Shown one piece after another: positions 9,201 to 17,636 of a stretch of 64,000 nucleotides of DNA. The notes beneath the pieces were generated by a model, which had not been told where the DNA came from, ran no database searches, and was given only the letters and a program-made list of their open reading frames with translations. The DNA is taken from contig NZ_CP018099.1 of the NCBI RefSeq assembly GCF_001886815.1, positions 124,001-188,000 on the forward strand, written 5' to 3'. Origin of the DNA: Caldithrix abyssi DSM 13497 (GTDB lineage Bacteria; Calditrichota; Calditrichia; Calditrichales; Calditrichaceae). The position numbers and the translations under genes are program-made. The stretch's first letter is position 1. Every line of letters starts with the position of its first letter.

Positions 9201-9635
9201 ATGAATGCGGATAGTTTAAAAACAGTAGCCGATACGCTATTCCAGGCCAAAGCAAGTTCCGCCGCCTGGGGCTGGGCAAATGTGACGGCCAATCACGGCC
9301 TTTCTATCACCTGGAGCGGCCTGCTGGTCGTTTTTTTGGGATTGAGCCTTATCGCTCTGACCATTTCGGCTTTTAACGGCGTTTCGCTTCTGGCGCAAAA
9401 ATGGAAGGCGCTAAAAGAAGAAAAAGAGGACGCGGTGGTTAAACAGCCGGCGACCGACGGGCCAACCATTCCCGAAGATCATTTGATTGCGATTACCACG
9501 GCTGTGGAATTGTACAGAAGGCTGCATCTGGATCCGATTCGCACCAAAGTAACCTTTGTGCGCGGAGAGATGCACACGCCATGGAAAACAGGATTTAAAT
9601 ATGGACAACGTATTGTACCGGGGAAAAAATCATGA
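9201..9635 (+). CDS. mmdD: OadG-like small membrane subunit of the Na+ decarboxylase
   Basis: A 144-residue protein with one transmembrane segment at about residues 35-58 (LLVVFLGLSLIALTISAFNG) followed by a charged cytoplasmic tail. This is the layout of the OadG/MmdD delta subunit, which anchors the carboxyltransferase to the membrane pump. Sequence conservation in this family is low, so the call leans on topology and position between carboxyltransferase and biotin carrier. The ribosome-binding site is a perfect AGGAGG. The end overlaps the next gene by 4 bases. Confidence 0.75.
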   Translation: MNADSLKTVADTLFQAKASSAAWGWANVTANHGLSITWSGLLVVFLGLSLIALTISAFNGVSLLAQKWKALKEEKEDAVVKQPATDGPTIPEDHLIAITTAVELYRRLHLDPIRTKVTFVRGEMHTPWKTGFKYGQRIVPGKKS

Positions 9636-10111
9636 ACGAAAAAGAAATAACTCTGGAAATAAACGGTAGAGAATACCGCGTAAAAATCCACCGCTTTTCT
9701 GCAGATGTTGCGGAGATCAGCGTGGACGACCAAATGTACCGCGTGGGGCTAAAAGACTTAGGCGTGGAAGAGGTGGCTTATGTTAAGCCAACGCCTGCGC
9801 CGCGTGGCCCGCAGGCAACAGCGCCCAAAACATCGCTAACCGCCAAACCGGAACCGGCTCTCCATCGGCCGGCGGTTGTTTCGGATGGCAGCGCCATTAA
9901 ATCGCCGCTGCCTGGCCTGATTTTAAAAATACTGGTCAAAGAAGGCGATATCGTTAAAGCCGGCCAGCCGGTGATGATCATCGAAGCCATGAAGATGGAG
10001 AATGAAGTCAATGCAACAGCGGATGGCATGGTGATCGATATTCGCTACAAGGAAGGCGATTCGGTTAATCAGGGCGATACCTTGATTCTGCTAAAACCGG
10101 TGGAGGCTTAG
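9632..10111 (+). CDS. mmdC: Biotin carboxyl carrier subunit of methylmalonyl-CoA decarboxylase
   Basis: A 159-residue carrier whose C-terminal lipoyl/biotinyl domain holds the biotinylation motif EAMKMENE, the modified lysine being K121. Ahead of it lies a Pro/Ala/Lys-rich linker (about residues 50-85), the flexible arm that lets biotin swing between the carboxyltransferase and the membrane pump. The N-terminal 45 residues form a small extra beta domain (ITLEINGREYRVKI). No biotin ligase gene is in the window. Confidence 0.93.
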   Translation: MNEKEITLEINGREYRVKIHRFSADVAEISVDDQMYRVGLKDLGVEEVAYVKPTPAPRGPQATAPKTSLTAKPEPALHRPAVVSDGSAIKSPLPGLILKILVKEGDIVKAGQPVMIIEAMKMENEVNATADGMVIDIRYKEGDSVNQGDTLILLKPVEA

Positions 10112-10114
10112 GCT

Positions 10115-11260
10115 ATGCACATTCTGGAAAAAATGGTAATGAATACGGGCTTTGCCAATCTCACGGCAGGCAATATTGTGATGATTGTGGTTGGGTGTAT
10201 TGCCATTTACCTGGCCATTGTTAAAAAATATGAACCGCTTTTACTGCTGCCCATTGGCTTTGGCGTTATTGTGGGAAATATCCCTTATAACCCGGCTCTG
10301 CCGCTGGGCGTTTACGACACGGTGGCCAATGGGGCCAGCCAGAACAGCGTGTTAAGTTACATTTACTGGGGCGTTCAGTCCGGCGTTTTACCGCCCATGA
10401 TATTTTTAGGAATTGGCGCTCTTACCGACTTCTCATCTTTGATTTCCAGTCCTAAATCCGTGTTATTGGGCGCGGCAGCCCAGATAGGTATTTTCGGGAC
10501 CTTTGTGGGCGCTCTGTTTTTAGGATTCGATGCTCTGGAATCGGCGTCTATTGGTATCATTGGCGGCGCGGACGGGCCAACATCCATTTTTCTCTCTTCT
10601 CAATTGGCGCCTCATTTGTTAGGCCCTATCGCCATTGCAGCTTATTCGTACATGGCTCTGGTGCCGGTCATTCAGCCGCCTATTATGAAATTATTGATCA
10701 CCGAGAAAGAGGCGCGTATCCGCATGAAAGCGCCGCGTGCGGTTTCTAAGACGGAAAAAATTCTCTTTCCTATTGTTACGGTTATTGTGGCGGCTTTAAT
10801 AGCGCCGGGTTCGCTGACCCTGGTGGGCATGTTAATGCTGGGCAACCTGTTAAAAGAAAGCGGTGTAACCGATCGGCTGGCGCGCTCGGTGGGCAACGCG
10901 CTGCTGGATATTTGTACGGTGCTGCTGTCTTTTGCAGTAGGGGCAAGCACCCAGGCCAGCGTGTTTTTAACGCCCAAATCGCTGGGCATTTTTGCTCTGG
11001 GATTGACCTCATTCATGATTGCCACGGCAGGCGGTTTGCTGTTTGCCAAGTTTATGAATCTGTTTTTAAAAGAGAAGATCAATCCGTTAATCGGAGCGGC
11101 CGGGGTTTCTGCCGTGCCCGATTCGGCGCGCGTGGTGCAGCATTACGCTTTGAAGTACGACAAAGACAACCATTTGCTCATGCACGCCATGGCGCCCAAT
11201 GTTTCGGGCGTAATTGGTTCGGCCATTGCCGCCGGCGTATTTATTGCGCTGTTTCAGTAG
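10115..11260 (+). CDS. mmdB: Na+-translocating decarboxylase beta subunit
   Basis: A polytopic 381-residue membrane protein of the OadB/MmdB/GcdB family. It decarboxylates carboxybiotin and exports Na+ in the process. Family hallmarks are PLLLLPIGFGVIVGNIP, the re-entrant loop region FLGIGALTDFSSLIS, GIIGGADGPTSIF and the second ADGP-like region SAVPDSARVVQ. About ten hydrophobic segments can be counted. It closes the operon that begins at 4075, so mutase, epimerase and pump are likely produced together to turn succinyl-CoA decarboxylation into a sodium gradient. Confidence 0.95.
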   Translation: MHILEKMVMNTGFANLTAGNIVMIVVGCIAIYLAIVKKYEPLLLLPIGFGVIVGNIPYNPALPLGVYDTVANGASQNSVLSYIYWGVQSGVLPPMIFLGIGALTDFSSLISSPKSVLLGAAAQIGIFGTFVGALFLGFDALESASIGIIGGADGPTSIFLSSQLAPHLLGPIAIAAYSYMALVPVIQPPIMKLLITEKEARIRMKAPRAVSKTEKILFPIVTVIVAALIAPGSLTLVGMLMLGNLLKESGVTDRLARSVGNALLDICTVLLSFAVGASTQASVFLTPKSLGIFALGLTSFMIATAGGLLFAKFMNLFLKEKINPLIGAAGVSAVPDSARVVQHYALKYDKDNHLLMHAMAPNVSGVIGSAIAAGVFIALFQ

Positions 11261-11609
11261 AGCGAGGCGAAAAAACGGGGCTTGAAGCGCAAAAAGCAAT
11301 GGCCAAACAATAAAGGTTTAATATCTCAACCTCCTGAATGCCAGCCTGAACAATTCCGATCTTTTCCTGTGTAAAAGATCGGAATTGTTTGGGTAGAGGA
11401 GGGTTGCGCCGCTGTGCGTGTTGATGCAAAAGGCCATCTTTTGATGAATCGGAATTTGGAATGTCAGGCCTAACTATTCAACAAACCAACTCTTAAATTA
11501 TCTTCCCTGTTAATAACCAAAGCTGCCCCGCTGTTTGCCAGTTGCTTAAATTTGAACGAATTCGTAAATTCTTTTTTTCACCAGAAAAAATCTGAGAGAG
11601 GAATTTGAA
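11261..11609. other. Intergenic with a perfect 17-bp hairpin
   Basis: The 349 bases after the decarboxylase operon have no gene. They hold the hairpin at 11349-11389 and an AACTATTCAAC word at 11472-11482 that recurs at 17745-17755 (inverted) and 29747-29757. A GAGAGAGGA ribosome-binding site precedes the aminotransferase ATG. Confidence 0.45.
11349..11389. repeat. Perfect 17-bp inverted repeat, 7-base loop
   Basis: 11349-11365 (AACAATTCCGATCTTTT) is the exact reverse complement of 11373-11389. It lies about 90 bases beyond the mmdB stop and could end that transcript. However, there is no T-run after the stem on either strand, so it is not a standard intrinsic terminator. It may protect mRNA ends or bind a protein. 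Confidence 0.8.
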
Positions 11610-12809
11610 ATGAAAATTTTATCCAATCGCGGTCAGGCAATGCCACCTTCGCCCATTCGTAAGCTGGCGCCGTTCGCCGATCAGGCCAAAGAACGCGGCC
11701 TTCACGTGTACCATCTGAATATCGGACAGCCTGACATCAAAACCCCGGAAACCTTTTTACAATCCATTAAAAATTTTAACCAGCCGGTTTTAGCTTATGG
11801 CCCTTCGGCCGGTTTACCTTCTTTGCGGAAAAAGTTAGCAGAGTATTACAATCGGTTCGACATTAACGTAACTTACGAAAACATTCTGGTTACCACCGGC
11901 GGCAGCGAGGCCATTATCTTTGCCATGATGGCCATTTGTGATCCGGGCGATGAAATCATCGTTCCTGAGCCCTTTTACACCAACTACAACGGTTTTGCCG
12001 TGGAAGCCGGGGTAAAGATTGTGCCCATCACCTCGAAAATCGAAGATGATTTCCAGCTGCCGCCCATTGAATCCATTGCCGAAAAGATCACCGATCGCAC
12101 GCGCGGTATTTTGATCTGTAATCCGAACAATCCCACCGGCTACGTTTATTCGCGCCAGGAACTGGAAAATCTGAGAGAGATCGTATTAAAGCACGACCTG
12201 TTTTTACTTTCCGACGAAGTTTACCGGGAATTTGTTTACGATGGTTTAACCCACACCTCCATCTTGCAGCTGGAAGGCATCGAGGATCGTACGATCATGA
12301 TGGACAGCGTTTCCAAACGCTATTCGGCCTGTGGGGCGCGGATCGGGATGATCGTCTCTAAAAATCAGGAAGTGATTGAGGCCTGTCTGCGTTTTGGTCA
12401 GGCGCGACTTTGTCCGCCCACCATTGAACAAATTGGCACGGAAGCCGGTATCGATACCCCGCAGGAATACCTTGACGAAGTGATTGCCGAGTACAACGAA
12501 CGGCGTAACGTGATGGTAAATATGCTGCGTCAAATGCCCGGCGTGGTGGCGCCCATGCCTAAAGGCGCGTTTTACCTGGTGGTAAAATTACCGGTGGATG
12601 ACGCCGATAAATTTGCTCAATGGCTGTTGACCGATTTTAATGTGGACAACGAAACCGTAATGATTGCCCCGGCCAACGGTTTTTACTCAACCCCGGGACT
12701 GGGAAAGGACGAAGTGCGTATTGCCTATGTGCTTAACGTGGATGACATTAAAAAATCCATGAACATTCTGGCCCGTGGTTTGCAAGCGTACCCGGGCAGA
12801 ACAATTTAA
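11610..12809 (+). CDS. PLP-dependent class I aminotransferase (aspartate aminotransferase-like)
   Basis: A 399-residue fold-type I aminotransferase. The N-terminal motif NIGQPDIKTP and the NPNNPTGYVYS loop that binds the cofactor carboxylate are clear. The Schiff-base lysine is K236 in SVSKRYSACGARIG. It resembles the subgroup that acts on aspartate, aromatic amino acids or glutamate, but substrate cannot be decided from sequence. The cysteine-containing YSACGAR loop replaces the more usual FAMTGWR. It is a single-gene unit, with its own upstream region and a terminator at 12818. Confidence 0.9.
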   Translation: MKILSNRGQAMPPSPIRKLAPFADQAKERGLHVYHLNIGQPDIKTPETFLQSIKNFNQPVLAYGPSAGLPSLRKKLAEYYNRFDINVTYENILVTTGGSEAIIFAMMAICDPGDEIIVPEPFYTNYNGFAVEAGVKIVPITSKIEDDFQLPPIESIAEKITDRTRGILICNPNNPTGYVYSRQELENLREIVLKHDLFLLSDEVYREFVYDGLTHTSILQLEGIEDRTIMMDSVSKRYSACGARIGMIVSKNQEVIEACLRFGQARLCPPTIEQIGTEAGIDTPQEYLDEVIAEYNERRNVMVNMLRQMPGVVAPMPKGAFYLVVKLPVDDADKFAQWLLTDFNVDNETVMIAPANGFYSTPGLGKDEVRIAYVLNVDDIKKSMNILARGLQAYPGRTI

Positions 12810-12817
12810 ATGCAATG

Positions 12818-12849
12818 AAAAGGTCGGAGCGTTTCTGTTCCGGCCTTTT
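12818..12849 (+). terminator. Intrinsic terminator after the aminotransferase
   Basis: AAAAGGTCGGA (12818-12828) pairs with TCCGGCCTTTT (one G-T pair) around a 10-base loop, and the T-rich arm ends in TTTTT. It starts 8 bases beyond the aminotransferase stop. Because it lies before 12866, it argues against an earlier start for the next gene. Confidence 0.8.
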
Positions 12850-12865
12850 TCAATGGGACCTGACA

Positions 12866-13387
12866 ATGAGCAAAAATATTGAGATTAAAGCCCATTTTGA
12901 TGATCTTGAAGAAGGGCGACGAAAGGCGCAGGCGATCGGAGCCAGGTTTTTCGGAAAAGATCATCAGGTGGACACCTATTTTAACGTAGAACGCGGTCGG
13001 TTAAAATTGCGCGCTTCTTCGCTTTCCGGGAATTTTTTAATCCCCTATTTTCGTCCTGATAAATATACCGCCAGAGAAGCCGATTATCTTTTACTGCCGG
13101 TTAAAGATTCCGCTTCTGCCAGGGATTTGCTGAGCCGCATGTTTGGTATATGGCTGGTGGTGGAAAAAGAAAGAGAGATTTATCTTTGGGAAAATGTACG
13201 CATTCATCTGGATCGCGTAAAAGGTCTCGGAAACTTTTTAGAATTTGAAGCCGTTGTAGATGATGAACATTCGATCGAAACCTGTCAGGAACAGGTGCAA
13301 TGGTTTCTTAAACACTTTGAAATAGACAGGTCTAATTTGATCGGGGAATCCTATTCGGATTTGCTACAAAAGCAGGCGGAAAAATAA
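12866..13387 (+). CDS. CYTH-domain protein (class IV adenylyl cyclase / thiamine-triphosphatase-like)
   Basis: A 173-residue triphosphate-tunnel enzyme. The N-terminal NIEIKAHF carries the metal-binding ExK-type motif. The basic tunnel residues KLRA and YFRPDK, and the acidic ones in LDRVKGLGNFLEFEAVV, follow in the usual order. CyaB-like members make cAMP, others hydrolyse triphosphates; sequence alone does not choose. The frame is open from 12815, but that start would lie in the preceding terminator, so ATG 12866 is preferred. It may be cotranscribed with the next two genes. Confidence 0.85.
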   Translation: MSKNIEIKAHFDDLEEGRRKAQAIGARFFGKDHQVDTYFNVERGRLKLRASSLSGNFLIPYFRPDKYTAREADYLLLPVKDSASARDLLSRMFGIWLVVEKEREIYLWENVRIHLDRVKGLGNFLEFEAVVDDEHSIETCQEQVQWFLKHFEIDRSNLIGESYSDLLQKQAEK

Positions 13388-13409
13388 TTAAGGAAGGTAG
13401 CGCGGCGCA

Positions 13410-13859
13410 ATGATAAAATTTCTTGAGAAACTTATTTCAAAAGAGGCTCATTCAAAAGATATCGATGAACAGGATTTAAAGGTGGCCACGGCCGGTTTGT
13501 TCATCGAAATGGTTTACGCCGACTTCGACGTCCATCCCGAAGAAGAGAAGCAGCTTTTCAAGGCGCTACATACTTTGTTCAACCTCTCTGGCACAGAAGT
13601 TCAGCAATTAATCGATGAAGCCAGAGAAACGCGGGAAGAGCGGCACGACATCTGGCGTTTTGCCTCGGTGTTGAAAGACCATTTGAGCCGGGAACAGCGG
13701 TTAAAAATTTTGACCAATCTCTGGCAGATTGTTTATGCCGACGGACGAATCGATAAATACGAAGACGCGCTGATGCGTAAGATTACCAATCTTTTGGGGT
13801 TGGATCATTCGGACATGATCGAGACGAAATTGGCGGTTAAAAATCGCTTTGAAGAATAA
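13410..13859 (+). CDS. TerB-family protein
   Basis: A 149-residue all-helical protein with the two acidic, metal-binding-type motifs of the TerB/DjlA N-terminal fold: MVYADFDVHPEEEKQLF (about residues 33-49) and IVYADGRIDKYEDALM (about 110-125). TerB domains were first linked to tellurite resistance but occur widely as small cytoplasmic proteins of unclear role. No other ter genes are nearby. It lies 22 bases after the CYTH gene and 46 before the next one, all on the same strand. Confidence 0.85.
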   Translation: MIKFLEKLISKEAHSKDIDEQDLKVATAGLFIEMVYADFDVHPEEEKQLFKALHTLFNLSGTEVQQLIDEARETREERHDIWRFASVLKDHLSREQRLKILTNLWQIVYADGRIDKYEDALMRKITNLLGLDHSDMIETKLAVKNRFEE

Positions 13860-13905
13860 AAGCAAAAACGCTATTAGAAGTCATAAATTTAAAAAGGGAT
13901 GAGCG

Positions 13906-14280
13906 ATGGAGTATAACCCATTAGTAGCCCCGCATCCGGAGGAGTGGCTTGAACTGGATGAAATGGAAAGAAACACCCTGGTGCGGGAGTATCATGAACG
14001 GGCCGGCGTTAAATTGCCGGATCAGACCATGCACGCAACCTTTCATGTTATTGTTGAAAATCAACTGGCCGAAGGTTTGCCAGATGTGGTCGAAGCGCTG
14101 GAGAGATTGCAAAACGAGGGCCTGGATCGACACGAAGCCATTCATGCCATTGGGTCGGTTCTCCTGGAGCATATATGGAAAACGGTCCATGCTCCGGATG
14201 AATTTACAGAGACGGAGTCCTATTTAAAAGCGCTGAGAAAGCTAACAAAAAAATCCTGGCTTAAAAAAATGAAAAAATAG
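13906..14280 (+). CDS. DUF1841-like protein
   Basis: A 124-residue soluble helical protein. The pattern MHATFHVIVENQLAEGLPDVVEALERL followed by GLDRHEAIHAIGSVLLEHIW matches my recollection of the DUF1841 family, with conserved His residues in both halves. The C-terminus is very lysine-rich. No enzymatic function is known to me. It is the last gene of the short run starting at 12866 and is followed by a hairpin with a T-run. Confidence 0.7.
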   Translation: MEYNPLVAPHPEEWLELDEMERNTLVREYHERAGVKLPDQTMHATFHVIVENQLAEGLPDVVEALERLQNEGLDRHEAIHAIGSVLLEHIWKTVHAPDEFTETESYLKALRKLTKKSWLKKMKK

Positions 14281-14401
14281 TTAGTAAACAGCGCCATGCC
14301 GTCCGTTTAAAGGTTGTAAGTTATCCGGAAAGAATGAAGAAGTTTTTGTCTGATTACCGGTTGACGATTCATTCGTACATGTTTTGTCGTCTTTGCATTG
14401 A

Positions 14402-14431
14402 GCAAAGCGGCAAGTCGTTCTTTGCTTTTTT
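14402..14431 (+). terminator. Probable intrinsic terminator after the TerB/DUF1841 run
   Basis: GCAAAG (14402-14407) pairs with CTTTGC (14420-14425), followed by TTTTTT. An alternative partner CTTTGC at 14391-14396 could pair with the same GCAAAG, so two exclusive hairpins are possible. The stem is short, so confidence is moderate. Confidence 0.5.
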
Positions 14432-14560
14432 ATGAATCAGTTCGCTTTCAAAAACGTAGTTCGGCATTTCGAATGAAGAGAGAAATCTTACTTTTAAAGG
14501 ATTTTGTTACTGAAACAGTAAAAAAATCTCAAATTTAAAGTGAACTCATAAATTTTATTC

Positions 14561-14568
14561 TATTTTTG
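14561..14568 (+). promoter_or_regulatory. Bacteroidota-like -7 element (TATTTTTG)
   Basis: TATTTTTG fits the TAnnTTTG -7 consensus of Bacteroidota promoters. It lies 14 bases before the GTG start at 14583, which would give a very short leader. No clear -33 TTG partner is present at the expected distance, so support is weak. Confidence 0.35.
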
Positions 14569-14582
14569 CGAAAGGAAATTTT

Positions 14583-15818
14583 GTGAAGCGTTTAGCTCAA
14601 ATCGTCGTTTTAATTTTAGTTGTTCTGTCAATCGGAACGGCTCAAAATCCAGACTACAAGCCCTATGTTTTAATCGTCTCATTTGACGGTTTTCGCTGGG
14701 ATTATTTAGATCGTGGTATTACGCCCAACTTACAAAAGATGGCCGATGAAGGCGTACGGGCCATTACTTTTGAACCGGCTTTCCCTTCCAAAACCTTTCC
14801 CAATCATTACACCATTGTTACCGGACTTTATCCGGTGAATCATGGATTGATCAACAACAGCTTTTTCGATCCGTTTACCAAACAGAGATACCGCCTGGGC
14901 GATACCTCGGCTGTACGCAACGCCTACTGGTACCGGGGAGAGGCTTTGTGGGAAACGGCCAGACGTCAGGGCGTGTTAAGCGCCAGTTTTTTCTGGCCGG
15001 GCTCCGAAGTTCATCTTTCTTATCGGCATCCGAACTATTTTAAACGATATGACGGCTCCATTCCGCATATTGAAAGGATTAATGGCGTTATTGACTGGTT
15101 ACAACTTCCGGAAGAAAAACGACCGCAGCTTTTGTTTTTGTATTTTAGCGATACGGATACCTATGGCCATCGCTACGGCCCGGAATCAGAAAAGATCAAC
15201 GAAGCCATTAGCCTGGTGGACCGCTATCTCGGCGTTTTACGCAGTAAATTGGATTCGATTGGCATGAAGGACAAAGTAAATCTCATCGTTTTATCGGATC
15301 ATGGCATGACGCAACTGCGGCCGGACGGTCAGATTCTTTTGTACAAACTGTTGAAGGACCAGGCGGTTCGCGTGGATGGTTACGGACCGCTGGTACAAAT
15401 TTTTACCAGATCGCCTGAAGCAAAGGAAGAGATTTTTCAGCGGTTGAATCAAAATCGCATGAATTTCTCAGTTTACAAAAAAGAAGATTTACCAGACTAT
15501 TTTCATTATAAAAACAGTCCATTTGTTGGCGACATCGTTGCGGTAGCGCATCTTGGTTACACATTTGTGCGTAGCCCTGAAGAGCTGGAAAAAGTACGCC
15601 GCCATCCTTCAAAGGGCAATCACGGTTACGACAATCACACGCTGGATATGCAGGGTATTTTTGTGGCCGCCGGCCCGGCCTTTAAAACGGCCTACGCCTG
15701 CCAGACATTACACAACGTCGATGTTTACCCGCTGGTTTGTAAAATTCTGGGCATTGTGCCAAACGGTAAAATTGACGGCAAGTTAGAGCGCATCGAGTTT
15801 ATTTTAAAGGACCATTGA
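14583..15818 (+). CDS. Secreted nucleotide pyrophosphatase/phosphodiesterase (NPP family)
   Basis: A 411-residue exported enzyme of the alkaline-phosphatase superfamily. A signal peptide covers residues 1-20. The zinc site starts at D35 (SFDGFRWDY), the catalytic threonine is T71 (SKTFPNHYT), and the remaining metal ligands lie in SDTDTYGHRYGP, VLSDHGMT and KGNHGYDNH. NPP enzymes cut nucleotide phosphodiester or pyrophosphate bonds outside the cytoplasm. This would feed the nucleoside importer and salvage enzymes at 36-42 kb. Start codon is GTG with AAAGGAAA just upstream. The exact substrate is unknown. Confidence 0.9.
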   Translation: MKRLAQIVVLILVVLSIGTAQNPDYKPYVLIVSFDGFRWDYLDRGITPNLQKMADEGVRAITFEPAFPSKTFPNHYTIVTGLYPVNHGLINNSFFDPFTKQRYRLGDTSAVRNAYWYRGEALWETARRQGVLSASFFWPGSEVHLSYRHPNYFKRYDGSIPHIERINGVIDWLQLPEEKRPQLLFLYFSDTDTYGHRYGPESEKINEAISLVDRYLGVLRSKLDSIGMKDKVNLIVLSDHGMTQLRPDGQILLYKLLKDQAVRVDGYGPLVQIFTRSPEAKEEIFQRLNQNRMNFSVYKKEDLPDYFHYKNSPFVGDIVAVAHLGYTFVRSPEELEKVRRHPSKGNHGYDNHTLDMQGIFVAAGPAFKTAYACQTLHNVDVYPLVCKILGIVPNGKIDGKLERIEFILKDH

Positions 15819-15842
15819 GCCGGACGGATGCTCGCTTTTTTT
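15816..15842 (+). terminator. Weak terminator candidate after the NPP gene
   Basis: GAGC overlapping the stop codon pairs with GCTC at 15830-15833, followed two bases later by seven T. The four-base stem is marginal, but the position between two convergent genes fits. Confidence 0.35.
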
Positions 15843-15910
15843 GAAGCGGTGAAAATTTTGCTCCTTCCGGCCATATTGGGTTTTGGTCGGCAAAACATCG
15901 CCGTTTCTAA

Positions 15911-16279
15911 TCAATCCTCTGGCGCGTTTTCTGCCATTGTTTGCAATTCTTCCAGAACTTCAAAAGCATAGCGTAAATGCGGAATCACAATGGAGCCGCC
16001 GATGATCAGCGCAATGTTCATGGCCTCGTACAATTCTTCCTTTGTTGCCCCTTCCGACACGCAGCGATCCAGATGGTAAAAGATGCAGTCATTACAACGC
16101 AAGACCATGCTGCCCACCAGTCCCATCAACTCTTTGTATTTAACCGGAATGGCGCCCTGCAGATAGGCTTTGTTGTCCAGCGCAAAGAACTTTTTAAAAT
16201 CATTAAAACCGCTGTTCAGAATTTTATCGTTCATATCCAGGCGGTACTTCCGTGTTTTAACGATTTTGCTCGATTTCAT
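15911..16279 (-). CDS. AhpD-like carboxymuconolactone decarboxylase-family protein
   Basis: A 122-residue helical protein of the CMD/AhpD family. The redox motif is C62-N-D-C65 with H69 (CNDCIFYH), the arrangement used for peroxiredoxin-coupled disulfide chemistry in AhpD. The ATG at 16279 has a strong GGGAGG site 7 bases upstream. A longer frame to 16324 lacks one. The start lies inside the last codons of the MATE gene (23-base overlap), so the two are translated from one message. Its physiological partner is unknown; no peroxiredoxin is in the window. Confidence 0.85.
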   Translation of the reverse strand: MKSSKIVKTRKYRLDMNDKILNSGFNDFKKFFALDNKAYLQGAIPVKYKELMGLVGSMVLRCNDCIFYHLDRCVSEGATKEELYEAMNIALIIGGSIVIPHLRYAFEVLEELQTMAENAPED

Positions 16280-17636
16280 GATTAACCTCCCTTTGTAATT
16301 TTCTTTTCCAGATTCCCGTGGCAAATAAGACAGCGTTTAAAAAGCCTTTTAATCCGGTGGTTATGGCAATGGCCCACCAGATGCCATTGGCGCCCAGCCC
16401 CATGTTTACGGCCAGCAAATAAGCCAGCGGAATGCGCGCGGCCGTAATGGGCACGCTGACCAGCATTACCGGCAGGGTGTAACCGGCGCCGCTAAACGCT
16501 CCCTCCATGATCACTTCCAGCGCGAGAAAGATTTCGAACAGGGCAATGATGCGCAAATAGTCTGTTCCTATTTTTTGCACGAGCGGGTCCTGGGTAAAAA
16601 CACCCATCAAAACATCGGGGAAAAAATAGTAAATGGCCGAAACAATCAGCAAAATGGCAACGCCGTAACCGTTTACCAGCCAGGCTGCTTTTGCCGCCTG
16701 TTTAATGCGTCCTGCCCCTACATTTTGCCCCACTAAAGTTGAAGCGGCAACCGAAAAGCCCACACAGGCAAACCAGGCAATGCCTTCGATGCGGTGGCCG
16801 ATGCCGATGGCCGCGATGGCTTCCATGCCAAATTGAGCAATGATGCGTGTCAAAACAACGTAAATAATACTGAAAAAGAAACCGCCAAAGGCCACCGGCG
16901 CGCCAATAGCCATCAGTTTTTTCATCAATGCGCGGTCGATTATCAGGCGCCGGTTGAACGTCGGCAGGTAATGCTTGCGTTTTAAAAGCCACCACAATCC
17001 TACCACCGCTGCCAGTTCGCTAACAACGGTGGCAAACGCCGCGCCGCCTATGCCCATTTCCGGAAAAATCCACCAGCCAAAAATAAAAAAGGGATCGGCA
17101 ATGGCGTTTAAGGTTAGGCCAAAGGCTAAAACGATCATCGGCGTCTTTGTATCTCCCAGGCCGCGAAAAACAGCTTCGAACGCCGTAAACCAGAAAATGA
17201 AAATCATGCCGCTTAAAATGATGGACATGTATTGGCGCGCTAATGATAGAACGCGGGCGTCAAAACCCATCAGGCGGTAGAGGTCGTTTTGAAAAAGGTA
17301 AACCAATCCGCCGGCAAAAACAACGGTTAAGGTGTTTAAAATCAGGCCCTGTCCGGCGGCAACGCGTCCCTCTTCCGCCTTTTGTGCGCCGATATTTTGG
17401 GCTACCAGAGCGGCGATGCCGTTAACGCTAAGCGCGGTTAAGGAAAAAATGGCCCACAAAATAAAAGCGCAACCGCCGATGGCCGCCAGCGCGTCGGCGC
17501 CTAACCTGCCCACCCAGTAAGCGTCAATCAGCTGAAACAGTGTTTCCAGCACCGAGGAAATCATGCCCGGCAGGGAAAGGCGAAAAATCGTGCCGTGAAT
17601 ATTTCGGTAAATAATCGGTTGAAAATCGTTTTTCAT
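16257..17636 (-). CDS. MATE-family multidrug/Na+ antiporter
   Basis: A 459-residue inner-membrane exporter with about 12 hydrophobic segments in two related halves. Family features include LSLPGMISSVLETLFQLIDAYWVGRLG at the N-terminus and FLALEVIMEGAFSGAGYTLP in the second half, where the internal repeat of VFRGLGDTKTPM in the first half is evident. MATE proteins expel drugs or metabolites in exchange for Na+ or H+. A Na+ gradient would be supplied by the decarboxylase at 7.6-11.3 kb. Substrate is unknown. It overlaps the AhpD-like gene. Confidence 0.93.
   Translation of the reverse strand: MKNDFQPIIYRNIHGTIFRLSLPGMISSVLETLFQLIDAYWVGRLGADALAAIGGCAFILWAIFSLTALSVNGIAALVAQNIGAQKAEEGRVAAGQGLILNTLTVVFAGGLVYLFQNDLYRLMGFDARVLSLARQYMSIILSGMIFIFWFTAFEAVFRGLGDTKTPMIVLAFGLTLNAIADPFFIFGWWIFPEMGIGGAAFATVVSELAAVVGLWWLLKRKHYLPTFNRRLIIDRALMKKLMAIGAPVAFGGFFFSIIYVVLTRIIAQFGMEAIAAIGIGHRIEGIAWFACVGFSVAASTLVGQNVGAGRIKQAAKAAWLVNGYGVAILLIVSAIYYFFPDVLMGVFTQDPLVQKIGTDYLRIIALFEIFLALEVIMEGAFSGAGYTLPVMLVSVPITAARIPLAYLLAVNMGLGANGIWWAIAITTGLKGFLNAVLFATGIWKRKLQREVNHEIEQNR

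Larger units (their letters stand above)
14281..14582. other. Intergenic with a terminator and a promoter candidate
   Basis: These 302 bases hold no gene. The terminator lies at 14402-14431 and a TATTTTTG promoter element at 14561-14568. The rest shows no repeat or open frame of note. Confidence 0.5.

Noticed and set aside
7641-10111. Propionyl-CoA carboxylase instead of a decarboxylase
   Set aside because: No biotin carboxylase subunit is encoded, while OadG-like and OadB-like membrane subunits are.
12815-12865. Earlier start for the CYTH protein
   Set aside because: These 17 codons fall on the aminotransferase terminator and lack family similarity; ATG 12866 begins directly at the conserved domain.
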